Assembly (NCBI GenBank): GCA_963971535.1
Contig: OZ020589.1
Location: forward strand, 97,414,121-97,478,120
From: Notolepis coatsorum
Lineage: Eukaryota > Chordata > Actinopteri > Aulopiformes > Paralepididae
DNA: 64,000 nt
Reading direction: 5' to 3'
Shown here: positions 44,039-57,636 of the stretch, in pieces
Position numbering within the stretch: the first letter of the stretch is position 1
How the letters are laid out: the number at the start of each line of letters is the position of its first letter
Program-made: the position numbers and the translations under genes
The notes under the pieces: model-generated
Told to the model about the DNA's origin: nothing
Database searches by the model: none
What the model saw: only the letters and a program-made list of their open reading frames with translations

Positions 44039-44990
44039 TAGGGATGCCCCAATCACGTTTTTTGCCACCGATACCGATCACCGATCGTCGTGAGCCATAT
44101 CGGCCGATACCGATCCGATACCGATCGCTTTTGATTAAAAATAAAAAAAATTTTTATTTTATATAAATTTTTAAATTATTTTTTAATAAAATATATATAT
44201 TATATAATTAGACTTGTACTTGTATTATCTGCGAGACATCGCCACCACGCAACAAGTCAAAATGCTCGCTATCTGCAAACAGCTCCACTGTCTGTGTGTA
44301 CTCGAGTAGCCTCCAGCTACGGCCAGGATTCTCCGGCGCTGCAGCTGGACCCTAGTATTGGTATAAATCACATTCAGCAAGCCCTCAGCTCGAATACGCA
44401 TCGAATCAATGTTATAAGACATTGATATTAGGAGCTATCTGTAGCTACTGCTAGCCGGCTATATAACGTTAAGACAACGCCTCAGTGAACTATTTAGTTC
44501 AATGGGACATTTCGTTTAGAACAGTGAACTAACGTGCGCTAACGTGAGCTAACAGAGGTATCAACATGCACTACTAGACTTGCTGGAGCATTTGTTGTTA
44601 TCAGGAGCTATCAGTAGCTAGCCGGCTAAATACCGTTAGACAATGCCTACTAAAAGTGAATAGTTGACTGGGTAATTTTGTTTAAACAGTAACGATAGCT
44701 AGGTAGCTAACGTTAGCTCATGGTCGAATGCACTATAGACTCGAGCAGAGGAGCCGCCTCTCAGTCCTCTGTGTTTACAAACTTTACACGGGTGCGGGCG
44801 GGGCAAGGGAGGAGGAGGAGGAGCGGCAGTTTGCAGGTCCTGTGTGTCTGAGACAGACAGCGAGTGAGATCTCCGCTTGATCGGTTTCCGCGATCGGCGA
44901 ATATGACTCATTATTGGAATTCACCGATCGCATATTTATACTGATTATCGGCCGATAACGATCGGTGGCCGATCGATCGGGGCATCCCTA
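44039..44990. mobile_element. hAT-type MITE with perfect TSD in a cytohesin intron
   Basis: Ends tagggatgccccaatcacg and gatcgatcggggcatccct+a. Identical 8-mers GTGTAAAC at 44031-44038 and 44991-44998. Ends are rich in ccgatcg words. The interior contains gcgctgcagctggaccctag, a motif shared with other hAT elements in the window. Confidence 0.92.
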
Positions 44991-45041
44991 GTGTAAACTA
45001 TATAATTAACTCTGAATATTAAAATATGAGAAAAATAAAGA

Positions 45042-45216
<175 letters not shown>

Positions 45217-45220
45217 TGAC

Positions 45221-45375
45221 CTCACAGCCTCTATCCAGGAGTCCCTCTCCTCTGCGCTCGCAGCACAGATCCTGTATGACTGGTGTTTTCCTTCCACCAC
45301 TCGGCCATCTGTCTCCGTCTTACAGGCCTTGATCTTCTGGCCTCGGCTGTTGGGGTTGTAGAGCTCCAGACAATA
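45221..45375 (-). CDS. cyth4: Cytohesin, PH-domain exon
   Basis: 155 bp, acceptor ctctcggctag, donor GTGAG|GTCAGA. The product is [52 protein letters not shown]: the beta5-beta7 strands and C-terminal helix of the PH domain that binds phosphoinositides. The (Y/F)[17 protein letters not shown] and VEGKH-SYRI wording is closest to what I recall of human cytohesin-4; cytohesins 1-3 have CFELY and VEGNH. The codon split (AG|A) with the next exon gives R. Confidence 0.95.
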
Positions 45376-45410
45376 CTAGCCGAGAGCAGAGACAGCAATC
45401 AGTCAAAAGC

Positions 45411-46642
<1,232 letters not shown>

Positions 46643-46659
46643 AACCAATTATGCTAAAT

Positions 46660-46732
46660 AGATAGGAGTGATAGGAGTGATAGGACTGATAGGAGTGATA
46701 GGACTGATAGGACAGATAGGACTGATAGGATT
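46660..46732. repeat. 10-bp minisatellite next to cytohesin donor
   Basis: Seven or eight units of gataggagtg/gataggactg, ending nine bases from the donor of the 46742-46813 exon. Together with the TGTC array it makes this intron almost entirely tandem repeat. Confidence 0.85.
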
Positions 46733-46741
46733 GTCTCTTAC

Positions 46742-46813
46742 AGGTTTGCGTGGATAAGACACCTCTCTGACACACAGGTTCTCTAGAGGGATGATGCCTC
46801 TGGGTTCCTTGTC
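46742..46813 (-). CDS. cyth4: Cytohesin, PH-domain exon (24 codons)
   Basis: 72 bp, phase 0 at both ends, acceptor gtttctccag, donor CCT|GTAAGA. The product is [20 protein letters not shown] then [17 protein letters not shown] is invariant in cytohesin PH domains and identifies the family. The preceding exon (ending ...YYFE(F/Y)TT in relatives) was not found up to 64000, so the next intron is longer than 17 kb and filled with transposons. Confidence 0.95.
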
Positions 46814-46983
46814 CTGGAGAAACAGAGAGACAGGATGTCAAGAAGAGACAGGGTGGCAGAGAAGTAGATTGTTTGATAGAGATACCAAAGCTGAGGGGAC
46901 ATGAGTTAGATGAGGACAGCAAGGGACAAGGGAATCGCTGCAGGTGCTGTAGAGCAGTGGTTCTAAACCCTGTGACCCCTTAA

Positions 46984-47932
46984 CACTTTCAGTGCCAGCC
47001 ATGCGGAGCGCTAAAGGGCTCCGTATGCCAGCGTCCACTTCAATGATAGAGCTCTCATATTTGCAAACGCAGAAACTATTTCTTAAATTATGGCTATGTG
47101 TCTAATCTGGCCGTCGCTTATCAATGACTTGTTTGCAGTCAACATTGTAGAAACGGATTGTTTTTTAATCGGTTCATTTCCGTTTTATACCATTTTGAAA
47201 AACGCAATTTTTTTTTTAAGTTTCAGGAAAATATAAAGATTCTGTGATAATCGCCCTTTACTGGAATATTCTGGAATACACAAAAAACGTTGTAATTTTT
47301 CGGCCTATTTATGAATAGTTTTCAAATAAACTCTAGATTATCGATATGTGTACTTATGCACGCTATAGAAGCGAGCTGAAAAATCTATTCTCTCATTTCC
47401 TGATCAGCACACACACACACACGCACACACACACACATAGGGCACACATTGATATCGCTGTGAAATAAGTTCTGATTATCCTAAGACTGGTAAAATAGAT
47501 TCCTTACCTCAGATCAGATGTTCTCCAAAAAGATTATTCCAATTCCTGATCGCCATTCCAAATATCAATCACGTTTATTGATCCAAGGCTGGGTACTGGA
47601 AATATGTATTCCACGCTGTTTTGGGGCTTGGCAATGAATCTGATCCTCTCGGGTGACTTGTCTGAGAAGTAAAATGAGGAAGCTGGATTCCCCCCCCCCC
47701 CCCCATGTGTTTCATGCAATCCATTCCAAAGGGGTGCAGTACAACAGGGAGAGACGATAGGGGGCGGTATTTTCCCAATGGAGCTCAGAGAGAGTTTACA
47801 GCACTAACGTGAGACTAGATTGATGAAATATGAATTCAAATCGCTAATAAAAAAAAAATCGAGATTTATCGTCGCTGACACTCAACGGTCGGCATGAACT
47901 AATGATAAATCTCGTCGCTGGCACTCAAAGTG
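46984..47932 (+). mobile_element. piggyBac-type MITE, complete, TTAA-flanked
   Basis: TTAA at 46980-46983 and 47933-47936. Ends cactttcagtgccagc and gctggcactcaaagtg. The interior matches 28797-29720 along its whole length, with a longer poly-C (47690-47704). 949 bp. It lies in a cytohesin intron. Confidence 0.92.
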
Positions 47933-47994
47933 TTAAAAACAAAGGGAACAGCTTTTCACAACCTCCTCAACTCGGTCAAGCAGAGACATGATGG

Positions 47995-48195
47995 TGATTA
48001 TCACTATACATTTTTGGCTGTATATCTTAGAATGTATATACATATCTTAGACTGTATTTTTATTCTTATTTGTGATTTTAGATTTTTTTTACTACCTAAC
48101 TGTTTACTGTGAGCGATCTGTAATGCTGAATTTCCGTCGGGATCAATAAAGTACTTCTATTCTATTCTATTCTATTCTATTCTATTCTATTGAAG
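47995..48195 (+). mobile_element. Retroposon 3' tail with (TCTAT)n end
   Basis: Words ggctgtatatcttagaatgt, gagcgatctgtaatgctgaa and gggatcaataaagtacttct, then about eight ATTCT units. The same tail as 20560-20725. Confidence 0.65.
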
Positions 48196-48408
48196 TTTGA
48201 CACCAATGAACGATTATTTGTTTCCCTTTTCAGCCTATTTCACTTGATTCACAGTTAAAAGATCAAACTTGAGAGAGTTCACACACTAAACCTGTTCAGA
48301 TGAGGACCGTATTGACCTGTTTGCTGTTTACGAACATACCGTGTTCCAGCCAATCAGCAATAACAAATGAGTTACGTGATAAGTCGCCCCCTACCTGCAC
48401 AAGCTTAC

Positions 48409-48749
48409 TGTGACAACCCCCACTTTACCTGCAATGGGGAGTCTTCTGACTCAGAGAGCATGGTAGAGTGGGTAGGTCGTTAGCCCCAATTTTAAGCACC
48501 TGTGCAGTGCAGAGAGCTGCCTGCAGCACTATTATATATGTTCCCCTGTCTAATCCCCTCTGCCTGCTTTTCCCATCTCCCAGGACAGGTTGTATCAGCA
48601 ACCAAGTTGGACCCTTTTGATAATTCTGATACCTATTGTTTGTTGTTTATTCAATTATTGTTTGTTTAGATAGAATCAAATAAATCATTTTTGTTAAATT
48701 GTTATCACGTGTGGACTCCCTATTTGTCAGAAACCACCTGTTTGTGACA
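48409..48749 (+). mobile_element. LTR (5') of a gypsy/ERV-like element, with primer-binding site after it
   Basis: About 341 bp starting tgtgacaaccccc and ending ctgtttgtgaca (short inverted ends TGTGACA-like), with aataaat near 48680. Immediately after comes TTGGGGGCTTGTGCC, which resembles a proline-tRNA primer-binding site (TGGGGGCTCGT). No matching 3' LTR was found in the window, so the element is broken or continues beyond later insertions. Confidence 0.55.
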
Positions 48750-50770
48750 AATTGGGGGCTTGTGCCATTTGTAGGACCTTTTGTAGAAATTAGGAATTGA
48801 CTGTTGTAATTTGGCCTAGTGAGGTTGAGTTATTGGTTGGATTCATGCTGGCATTTGTGTTGGGTACTTTGGCTAGCATTTGCAATTTGACTGGCTTTGG
48901 TATTTGAGTTCCTGTTGGGACAATTTGTTTAGCTCTGTCTGATTATAGAAGGGCTAATTTGGAAACAAATAAATAGGTTAATTAGTTGAACTAGTGTCTG
49001 TGACCTGAAGGTTTAGAGCTAGTGTTTGTAGCTTGTTGGCTTGTTTGTAGCCTAATTATTTTTATACCAGTGTTGGGGAGTAACACATGTGATTTGGTTT
49101 GTTCTTGGGTGTTTGGTTGTTTGGGATTTGGGAAGGTAGCAGTTTGTTTTTGTGCAGATTTCTTGTCAAGAGATTTGTTCATTTGTTTGGTTACAGTTTG
49201 GTTATTGCTCATGTTAAGGCTTTGGAGTTTAATACCTTAACCCTTTATCTGCCACAGATTATTCTGATCTTAATCCACTCTCTGCCACCACTATACGTCT
49301 ATGGAGATGTTCCCCTTCTTTGCAGGGCTATAACTTTTTAAATTGTATTGCTAAATTGACATTACTATGGCCCATTCAACGTCAAGTATCTATAGTTTAG
49401 GATGTAGCAACGTTCTACTTTTTCATTCACATATTCATACTAAAATACGGTCTAAAGTATAAATATGTTTTTATCGTTTTCTGCAGCATTCTGCAGAACG
49501 CGAGTTATAGGCATAAATACATATATTAGATCATCAAATGTAGTTTGATACCAATTGACGTCAGATAAAAAATTTCAATTGTACAAGGTCCTACACGTCA
49601 TGCCTCATCATCTGCTGGTGACCGGAGGGTGGGGGGGGGGGGGGTTTATAAGTCCGTGGCCGACGTTAAATGATTCATGTAGTATGGGCGATATATCAGA
49701 GCAGATTATACGTTTAATAATAATCAAACACGCTGAAACTCACCGCGGCTTCCTCTGACCATTGGGTGATCAGCGTGGAGCAGAAATATCTCTATTATGG
49801 GATGTTGATATATGCGATCCATTTCCAGGTTGTATAATACTATATGCGTCCAAATCATGTTGTTTATCGAGTTATTTGCAACCGATCGCTGTCCAGTGTA
49901 TCAAGATGGAGTCCCGCTAACGATAGCGAGTGCCCGGACGAAATATGGTTGAGCACCACTACCAGATGGCGGTCTTGAACCTTTGGAGAGTTGAGAGGAG
50001 ATCAACAGCAAGTCTCAAGTCTCCGTGGGTGAAATATGATTGCCATCACAGATTTTTGAAATATTGATCTCAAAGACGCCATACGGCGTCATTGGCAGAT
50101 TACGCATGGCGAGCAATGACGTGGTAACACGTTCTTGGCGAGAAAAGGGTTAATGGGACAGTCTGTGTGTTTTGGGAACCATTAATCCCCGGTTAGGCTA
50201 AGATGGCATGTTCCCAATAGGGGCGATTGTCTTGGTGTGACCTTTAGGCGGCTACAAACGTGGGTAGACAGGCACTTGTGTCGGCGCTTGTGTCCTCTCT
50301 GGAGCACGTCTCTGGCACAGAGGTGTGGCTGTATGACAGGTACTTCTTCTTCCCAGAGAGTTCTAGTGCATAAGTACCCCCTGCATGTAGTGGCACGAAA
50401 TATAGGGTTTGAGGTAGTTAGATAGTTAGTTAGGCACTGTAGTTAGTCAGGGTGGGGAGGTTTCATTTGATCAGACTGTCTTGTTCTTGATTATCACGCT
50501 TCATGGTCCCAACATAAATTTGGGTTTGTTTGTAACCAATAGTGCACTATGGCCTCTGTTGTGGATGACTTTGTAGAGTCGCCACTAAGGAGTAGTTGTT
50601 ATTAATTGCTGATAAATATGAACTTGAGATACCTGTTAGACTGTCAAAGGTGGCTGTCAAAACCACTTTAAAGGCAGATTTGGTAGAGAAGGGTATTATC
50701 AAGCTAGCTGGGGGACAAACTATCGGTTTTGAGCAACAGAAGGAACTTCTGCTGTTGGAGCAGAAATGTG
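48750..50770 (+). mobile_element. Internal leader of the LTR element, with MITE insertion
   Basis: Non-coding leader from the primer site, interrupted by the piggyBac MITE at 49241-50149, then the start of a gag-like frame. It stops where a DIRS-like inverted repeat begins at about 50771. Confidence 0.5.
49241..50149 (+). mobile_element. piggyBac-type MITE, TTAA-flanked (ccctttatctgcc ends)
   Basis: TTAA at 49237-49240 and 50150-50153. Ends ccctttatctgcc and ggcgagaaaaggg are inverted. The interior (ttctttgcagggctataact, tttagtttaggatgtag-like) is the reverse of 40730-41677. 909 bp with a poly-G at 49630-49643. It is nested in the LTR element leader. Confidence 0.88.
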
Positions 50771-50784
50771 GGGTTATCCTATAA
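50549..50784 (+). pseudogene. gag N-terminal fragment of LTR retroelement
   Basis: Starts MASVVDDFVESPLRS, stops, then continues in a shifted frame as LLLIADKYELEIPVRLSK and KTTLKADLVEKGII, FEQQKELLLLEQK. The helical N-terminus MAS..DF....S....L.KYEL...... and FEQQKELLLL is common in gag of fish gypsy-like elements. It is broken by a frameshift near 50595 and truncated by the inverted repeat at 50771. Confidence 0.6.
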
Positions 50785-51050
50785 CCCTAGTTATATGAGT
50801 ATAGCGAGCGCTCTGCTCTTTATGGAACTATCCCTTTATCCACTCTAATAATGAATAATTTTCTCCACATGCACACACCTATCCGCCTGGCCACACCCAC
50901 ATCCGCTCCTCTATATAAGTGGGGTCGTGGCCACACCATCAGCTCCTTCCCAAGTCTTTCACCACCGAAGGCGAAGACCACGGGGTCCTCAGTGAGTCAG
51001 AGCAGAGCGCTCGCTATACTCATATAACTAGGGTTATAGGATAACCCCAC
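50771..51050. repeat. Inverted-repeat terminus of a DIRS-like element
   Basis: ggggttatcctataacccta, gttatatgagtatagcgagc and gctctgctc at 50771-50819 recur as a perfect inverse at 51003-51050. ctctgctctttatggaac is also repeated directly at 50813 and 51074. A TATA-like ctctatataagtgggg is at 50911-50926. Such paired inverted and direct repeats are typical of tyrosine-recombinase (DIRS) retrotransposon ends. Confidence 0.6.
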
Positions 51051-51711
51051 GTTATAGATCGTATAGCTTTACGCTCTGCTCTTTATGGAACACAGGAGCT
51101 GAGCAGAGCGAAAAGCTCGACAGATGTACCCGCTGAGGCCGCCCACAACCATCAGAACCGGGGAGGACCCGAGCCCCCTGGATCCCCCTAGTGGAGGACT
51201 GTGCGAAGAGGGTTTAGCACCTCAAACGCACAGGGTGAGCAGACCGTGGGACTTACCTTCATTCAGAAGAACCTGCGACCACTCAGGCGCGCATCCCACA
51301 TGCCACCAGGGAACGGACGGGAAGCAAAACACCTCCGTCACAGCCCCCAACATCACAGGGTCGAAGGTCAAGAACCCAACCCTGTGGCAAGGCCGTAGCA
51401 GCAGAGCGTGGAGGAGGTCCCAGCCCTAGGACAACCTGAGGGCCAGGACCCCCCGAAAAAGGGGGCCTGGTGAGGCCAACGAGGCCGTAGCATCGGGACC
51501 CCACCAGATGGTCACTGGTGACACCACCCCCCACATCGCCAGCGTATCGGACAGGGCCCAAATCAAGAGCAGGCCCTTCCCCCCTCGGCATGCCGCTCTG
51601 AAGCACTCTACAAGAGGCTACTCCCCCACAACACTGTGGGGCCAGTCGGCGTGCCGGGGAGACAACCCCCAAGGAGGTTGATCCCTCAATCCAGGCAACA
51701 GGCCCCAAGAG
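51051..51711 (-). mobile_element. DIRS-like element body, left segment
   Basis: GC-rich sequence between the terminal repeat and the hAT insertion. Open frames on both strands (101 codons plus, 141 codons minus) have biased proline/glycine content and no recognisable reverse transcriptase or recombinase motif. Assigned to the DIRS-like unit by continuity across the hAT target duplication. Confidence 0.45.
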
Positions 51712-53395
51712 CAGTGATGGGCAGTAGCTAGCTACAAGTAGCGACGCTACATAGCTTAACTACATTTTTCAGTAGCGTGATGGTAGCGTCGCTACTTTTG
51801 AATCAAGTAGTGATCTCTGTAGCGCAGCTAGTTTTCTAATCAAGTAGTGCCGTAGCGTCAGCAAAACGCTACACGCTACATATCCGGAGAAACAGACACA
51901 AACAAAAAAAGAGTGTCTTCGGTCCTGAGAGTGTCGTGTTCTTCTGTCCTGCAGCTGGATGCTATTGGAGAAAACCCACTATGATTGGTTGGTTGGTTTA
52001 CATATGAGTATGACGACTCACGATTAGGCCAAAACATTCTGGGTAGGCCAATCAGAGGCAGGATAGGGCGGGACATGCCACTCCAGCTCGGCAAACCAGG
52101 AAGTAAAAAAAATCTAAACACAGAGTAGACCATGAATGAATGAACGAACCGTTAGTCCGCGCGAAATAGCAGAAGGATTCGATGTTTCCAGGGCTGATGG
52201 CATTGATGAAGATGATGTCAATAACAACAACATATGTGTTTATTGTGTCCGCCAAAAACGAAGCTTCTCTCAACATCCCACACTTCCAGCACTAACTTGA
52301 GAACACATATATTCAGGTAAGCTGATGAAAAGCTTTCCCAAACAGCACACAAGTCAGTGCACTTTTTGTCAACAGATTTAACTAACATGTTTCACTGTAG
52401 GCAGAAAATGAACAATATTATGGGGGTGGAGAAAAGAAAAAACAAACTACCATAAATAGTACATACACTAAGAGGGAAAATATCACCTAGAGCAGTGGTT
52501 CTCAACCTGTGGGTCAGGACCCCCAGGGGGGGTCCCCACATGATTTTGGGGCCATGGAATGTTTTGTGAGTTACATATTTAAATACATTTGGTCATTTAG
52601 CTGACGCTTTCATTCAAAGCAACTTACAAATTGTGTACAACAAGTCAGCAGGAGTGAGTGGTACATCTAGCAGCCAAGGATAAGTAGTATTGTTTGTCTA
52701 GCAGTGTCGAGCTTGAGTGTTATACTCTTGAGTACATACTGTACTGTAGTAGTATAGACATATTAGCATAGTTGGTGGTAGTATAGACATGGTAGCATAA
52801 TAGTAAAATGCAGTAAGACAGTTATTATTAGTTAAAATTCAGATATTGAAGAAGTGTGTTTTTGGTTGATAAAGTGGGCAGGTTTCAGCTAGGAGAGGGT
52901 ATCAGGCAGCCAGAAGATGCAGAGTTTAGGGATAAATAATACATAAAGATAGAATAGAAAAGAAAAAGACCATTACTGCATCAAAAGTAATCAACAAACT
53001 ATACTATAAAAACTAATCAAACCAAATGGTCTCTTTCTTTTCTTTTGTAGAGGCTGCACCCAGCTAAACTTGCCTTCCTGGATTTTGTACATAATACAAG
53101 TTCATGTTAAAAGGATGACACAAAAAGCCAGACCGAGGGCTTGTTTCAGTTTTATAATAAACAATCAAACTGAGCATTTATTTTGCCTGTCTATTTGTTT
53201 GATGGAAACTTGATCATGAAGTAAAAAAAAAAAAAAAAAAGTAGTGCCGATGTAGCTAGCTATTTTTGCCATATTCTTGTAGTGTAGCTTGCTACATTTA
53301 TCTGGGGATAGCTTCCATTGTAGTTGAGCTATATTTAATCGAGAGTAACTTGTAGTGTAGCTTGCTACATTTTCCAAGTAGCTTGCCCATCACTG
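51712..53395. mobile_element. hAT element with perfect TSD inside the DIRS-like element
   Basis: Ends cagtgatgggcagtagctag and gtagcttgcccatcactg. Identical 8-mers CCCAAGAG at 51704-51711 and 53396-53403. 1684 bp. It contains an SINE tail (ttagctgacgctttcattca near 52600) and AT-rich remains. Weak reading at 52100-52290 (ending CVYCVRQKRSFSQHP) could be a zinc-finger relic of a transposase but is not secure. Confidence 0.9.
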
Positions 53396-53403
53396 CCCAA
53401 GAG

Positions 53404-54977
53404 CATAATTCGACCTGTGCCTGGAGCACTGCGGATTAGACAGGCGCCTAAAGGGCCTACTGTGAGAACAGTATCCCGGCGGAAGGGGCGTTCGGTATGC
53501 TGTGCACCATGTCGTAACCTCCACAAACCCGACCCCGCTGGAGGTTCAAAGAGGAGGCTGACACAATTGGCAGACGTCACGAAAGGTGCGGGGGCACACT
53601 CTCGGGCAGACGGGGTCAAGCCCGGCCTCAACCCGAGAGTCGACTCTGCTACCAACACACCGGGGAACCAACCACCCCCCTATGTTTACTTTAACAGGAG
53701 GCGGTTGTTCCCTTAACCCACCAAGAAGACTCAGAAACATAACTGCGCGTATACACAGGCTATACAGGTAGTACAAGTGTTTCAGTGTTCAAAGGGTTAA
53801 CCCAGGCCAACAGGTCGACGAGAACGAGTTTGGACCTGGGCCCCGGCAGAAAATCCCCCAGAGAGACCTCCACGTGAGTAACAATTGAAAAAGACTATGT
53901 AACTATTGAGCCCAGTGACCAAAGGCCCAATACACATTTCAATAGAGAGCAGAGCAGAAAACAAACAGTTCTCAATGCATCGCATCACCCAACTTTGACA
54001 ATGACAGTGGTCCGTAGCACGGAGCCTGAAAAAACTCACGGAAGTCTCATGGCCAATAGAAAACGCGCCCAGTGACGTATTCCATGGCCGGGGAAATCCC
54101 GTGACCCACTTATCCTAATATGGCGTGGGACCAGGGAACCCACCCCCCCCCTCCCTGTCCCTGTGACGTGCTGACCCCACAGCCTGACAGGGAGATTGAC
54201 GTACAGGAGGTCCAACCCCCTGGCCAATCAGTAAAAGGGGGGAGGGGTTTATCAGTTGACCCCATCTGATCCCACACCCCGCATACGATGCAATAACAAA
54301 GCAGCACCATGACACCAGTTGTTTAGCATGCTACATAAAAAGCACATATGTCTGCTAGGGTAAAAGCTTTACAGTTTGCACACCAGCCACAGACAATAAA
54401 CTTGTTTGTGTAAAAAAGGTTTTTTTATACAAGGCTTAGGCTCATGTGCGAAAAAACTTGCCACCGGCATTTTTACACCTTTACCAAGTAAAGAAAAAAC
54501 AACAGATGTTAAAGAGAGGGTCCAAGGACCTCGGTACAATAGCTATATATGTAACCACTTCTGCAGGCTAACACTCAACCTAGTTGTGGACTCGATGCCA
54601 CGTTTCCTAAACGTAACATGAATACACACAACCCCCTCGGACAATAAAAAAGGTAAAGTCCACTCTTACTACTGCAAGAAGAACGCTGTCTTTTATGATG
54701 AGAGAAGACATAAGTCCTTGACCGAGTGCTAGCCACAGGCCTTGCTAAGCACATACATAATAGTGACCAAAAAACTATTTTCAGAGAAAACTGCCCCACT
54801 CCCTAAGCAAGAACACAACCCCAACAGTAGTTGAGGGTTTACATCGTATCCCCAAATATATAGTGAATAAACACACGTTTTGTAACAAAAAACAGTCCCT
54901 CACCAGGGGGGACCCTTTATTTAATAACAAAATTATATGTTTGGGGGGGGGGGGGGCAGGGGCAAACAGGGGAGTAA
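53404..54977 (-). mobile_element. DIRS-like element body, middle segment
   Basis: GC-rich near 53404-53720, then mixed. Contains short direct words (ggggttta) and a poly-C at about 54143. No reverse transcriptase is recognised. The sequence next to the gag-like stop has an aataaa on the minus strand near 54915. The element is apparently non-autonomous or heavily degraded. Confidence 0.4.
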
Positions 54978-55546
54978 CTAGCGCCGCCTGCCGCGTGCAG
55001 AGCGCCGTTTGCCCCCACGGGGAGCCGGCCCGGAGGGAGGGTGCTGGGGAGCCTCCTGGTCACGTCGATCCCTACCGTTCCCTCCGGGCGTAGGACGACT
55101 GGCTGCAGCGGTCGCGGCACTCCCTCCACTCCTGGTCTTCTTGGCGGTGATGGTGGCAACGGCTGCAGGCCTCTGCCGGCGTTGCCTCCTCCTTACATCA
55201 CCGGTGGCATCGGGTCGGGGAAAATGGGGCTGGAGCACGGAGCGCTCCTCCTCCATCTCCCTGCAGGCTGCCGTCATCTGCTGCATGGCCGACCCGAAGA
55301 GTCCAGCATCAGAGATGGGGGCCGTGAGCAGTGGAATCCTCCTCTGGTCCGGCACCCGTGCCTGCTCCAGCCAAAGGTGGCGCTGGATGAGAGTGGCCAG
55401 GGCACGCTCCTTCCTGGCGGCTATCGCCTGCAGCTAGGTTAGATGCAGGTTGGCTCCAGCCGCCTGGGCGTGAAGGTACCGTTGATGGTCATCTAGTACC
55501 GTCCCGCCCGCCATCAGCCCCGACATGTAGCACGCCAGCTGCGCGA
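54978..55546 (-). pseudogene. DIRS-like gag, C-terminal part
   Basis: Minus-strand frame reading QLACYMSGLMAGGTVLDDHQ then, past one stop near 55440, ARKERALATLIQRHLWLEQA, RIPLLTAPISDAGLFGSAMQ and an arginine/proline-rich tail (RRRQRRQRPAAVA ... GGKRRSARGRRR) to a stop at 54978. The layout of a helical gag followed by an APIS..GLFG motif and a basic tail is what I recall of DIRS/Ngaro-type gag proteins in fish. It is separated from its N-terminal part by the LTR element. Confidence 0.6.
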
Positions 55547-55878
55547 TGTGGTATAATATGTCCTCATGTAAATGTCCCCTTTACCTGTGCCCCCCCCCCT
55601 CTCTGTGGAATAAGACACTCCCCTCCCCTGCGTCCCCATTACCTGTACCCACCCCCCCCATCTGACCTATCAAATGGGACCACATCCCCCCCTTGTTAAC
55701 TATATAGGTCTCCTCCCGAGATCTATCCAGGTCTTCTTACCTGGGTAAATTCAGCTGATCACCTGGGGGGAAGCCCTCAGCCATTCTCTCTATGTATTCT
55801 ATCTGTTTGGTTAATAAACCTTTGTTATTATCCAAACCTCGGTTGACTGAGAAACATTCTTCTTCAGAATATCCCACA
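55547..55878 (+). repeat. 5' LTR
   Basis: 332 bp. Contains tatataggtctcctcccgag (TATA-like ctatatagg near 55700) and a poly(A) signal aataaac near 55812. By eye it differs from the 3' LTR only in the length and make-up of one C-rich run (near 55645). Confidence 0.93.
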
Positions 55879-57636
55879 ATTGGCGTCTACGAACTTGTGA
55901 CAGACTTTTTGCGTCCTCCCGGCGTGCTGTATCGTTTCAGCTATACAGAGAAAAGTGAGTATAATAGATGGTCGACCAAAAAAATGTATGGCAAGGAATT
56001 AAAACCTTCCCGCTTTTCTCTGTGCCAGGTGAATATTACAGAATGTTGTCAAATATTGAGATCATGGCTGAGTAAGAATAATGTGCATTAATATATCTGA
56101 TCTGTATTGAGAATCGTTACCAGGGCGCGCGTGCACCTGGGTCCTTATCAGGCGGTTCTGAAAGGATGGGTTATATGTGCTATTCCCAAAAGTTTAGGCA
56201 CAAAGGTTGAAGTGCTATTCCAGGTCGAGTCGGAGCCGACCAAAAGCTAAGGCACACAGTACAGGTTGTTGGATTGCTACCCCTAGTCTAGCTGATGCAG
56301 ACTAAAAATATAGGCAACAAAAGAAGATACGTGAGCTTATTATGATGTGATATCCTTGGAAAACGCTACTCTGTTAAAAACGTTCTGTGATTCCTTTGCA
56401 AAGAGGCGGGAAGTTAGGACCGAGAAGCTGATGGAATCATAATTAGAAATTACCAGAGTAGCGTCATAATATTCATTGTTTCAACCTCAAACTAAGCCCA
56501 CAATCTCTTCCATTCCTGAAAACGATGTATTTTGGATTAAATTAACCAATTGATCAATACAGATAGCGGGAAGATGATCACGCGATGTCCTAGTAGTACA
56601 TGATTACGCGATGTCCCGGGAGTACGTGAATGTACATTAAACGGGACATCAGTCGCGGAAAGTACATTAAACAGGACATTAGTCGCGAGTAAAAGAGACC
56701 GAGAGTAATGATTAAACGGTATATATAATCTAATATATCGCTATTAAATTTCGAAGTTCAGGATTCGGTCGTTATGTTTTAAAAAACGATGTATAGATAG
56801 ATCAAGGGTATAAATGCCTTGTCGCAGCAGAGTGCTGGCCGACTAAACGTACAGCGATCCAATACAGTCAGATATTCACACACGTTAACTTATATGTATT
56901 AATGTTTGTTTGTCTGTTTAAAGTCTCGTTTGTATTTGCACAATATGCCGACTGATATCGCGCCGAGCATTGAGACGAGTGCCGTTATACAGAGAATAAC
57001 ATTGAGGTGCAGTTCACGCGACAAACTAGGATAGTAATTTCCGCGGCCCACGGGAACGACCATTTGGGGAAGTATAGTTTTATCGTTTCAGTTTGTTTAC
57101 GTTTCACATATGCACAGGCGCGTTCATTCGGTAACAAAACGCTGGTTTAGGTAAATTCCAGGCTATTGAGAGCTCGCGGAACTAGTATGCAGGATTGCAA
57201 AGCGTTATTTCCGAGGCGAATGACAACGCGTGAACGTCGCATGGGCTGATGACGTCATACAAAAGTGCGATATGAAACTATCATTGGGCGAACGGTAAGG
57301 TTTAATGTGCCCAAGGCCGAAGGTGCGTGAAATCCACTAGTAGTATATGTTTTATTTGTATATGTATGTGCGCGCTGCTATTGGAAAATGTTGAGTTGCG
57401 GTGGCGAGATGCGGGTTGCATTATCCCAGACCACCGGAGAAACGAGCCGAACATTGCATTGACGACACGTAACGTGCGACAGCCTCAGGAACCACTATTC
57501 GATTAAAGATACACATGGCCACAAATAGGGGGTAAGTTAATATGGTTATTCAATAACTGAACTGAACGGTGAGGATCCAACGTGAACACAACAGCTTTCC
57601 CCGGTGAGTATGAAAATCATAAATATAGATGCTTTG
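55879..57636 (+). other. Interior of the LTR element, left part: no gene recognised
   Basis: Begins with the primer-site-like word and a short frame ending near 56091. The rest has no long open frame and no gag motif. CpG-containing words are commoner here than in the AT-rich right part (gcgcgcgtgcac, cgcgatgtcc). Confidence 0.5.
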
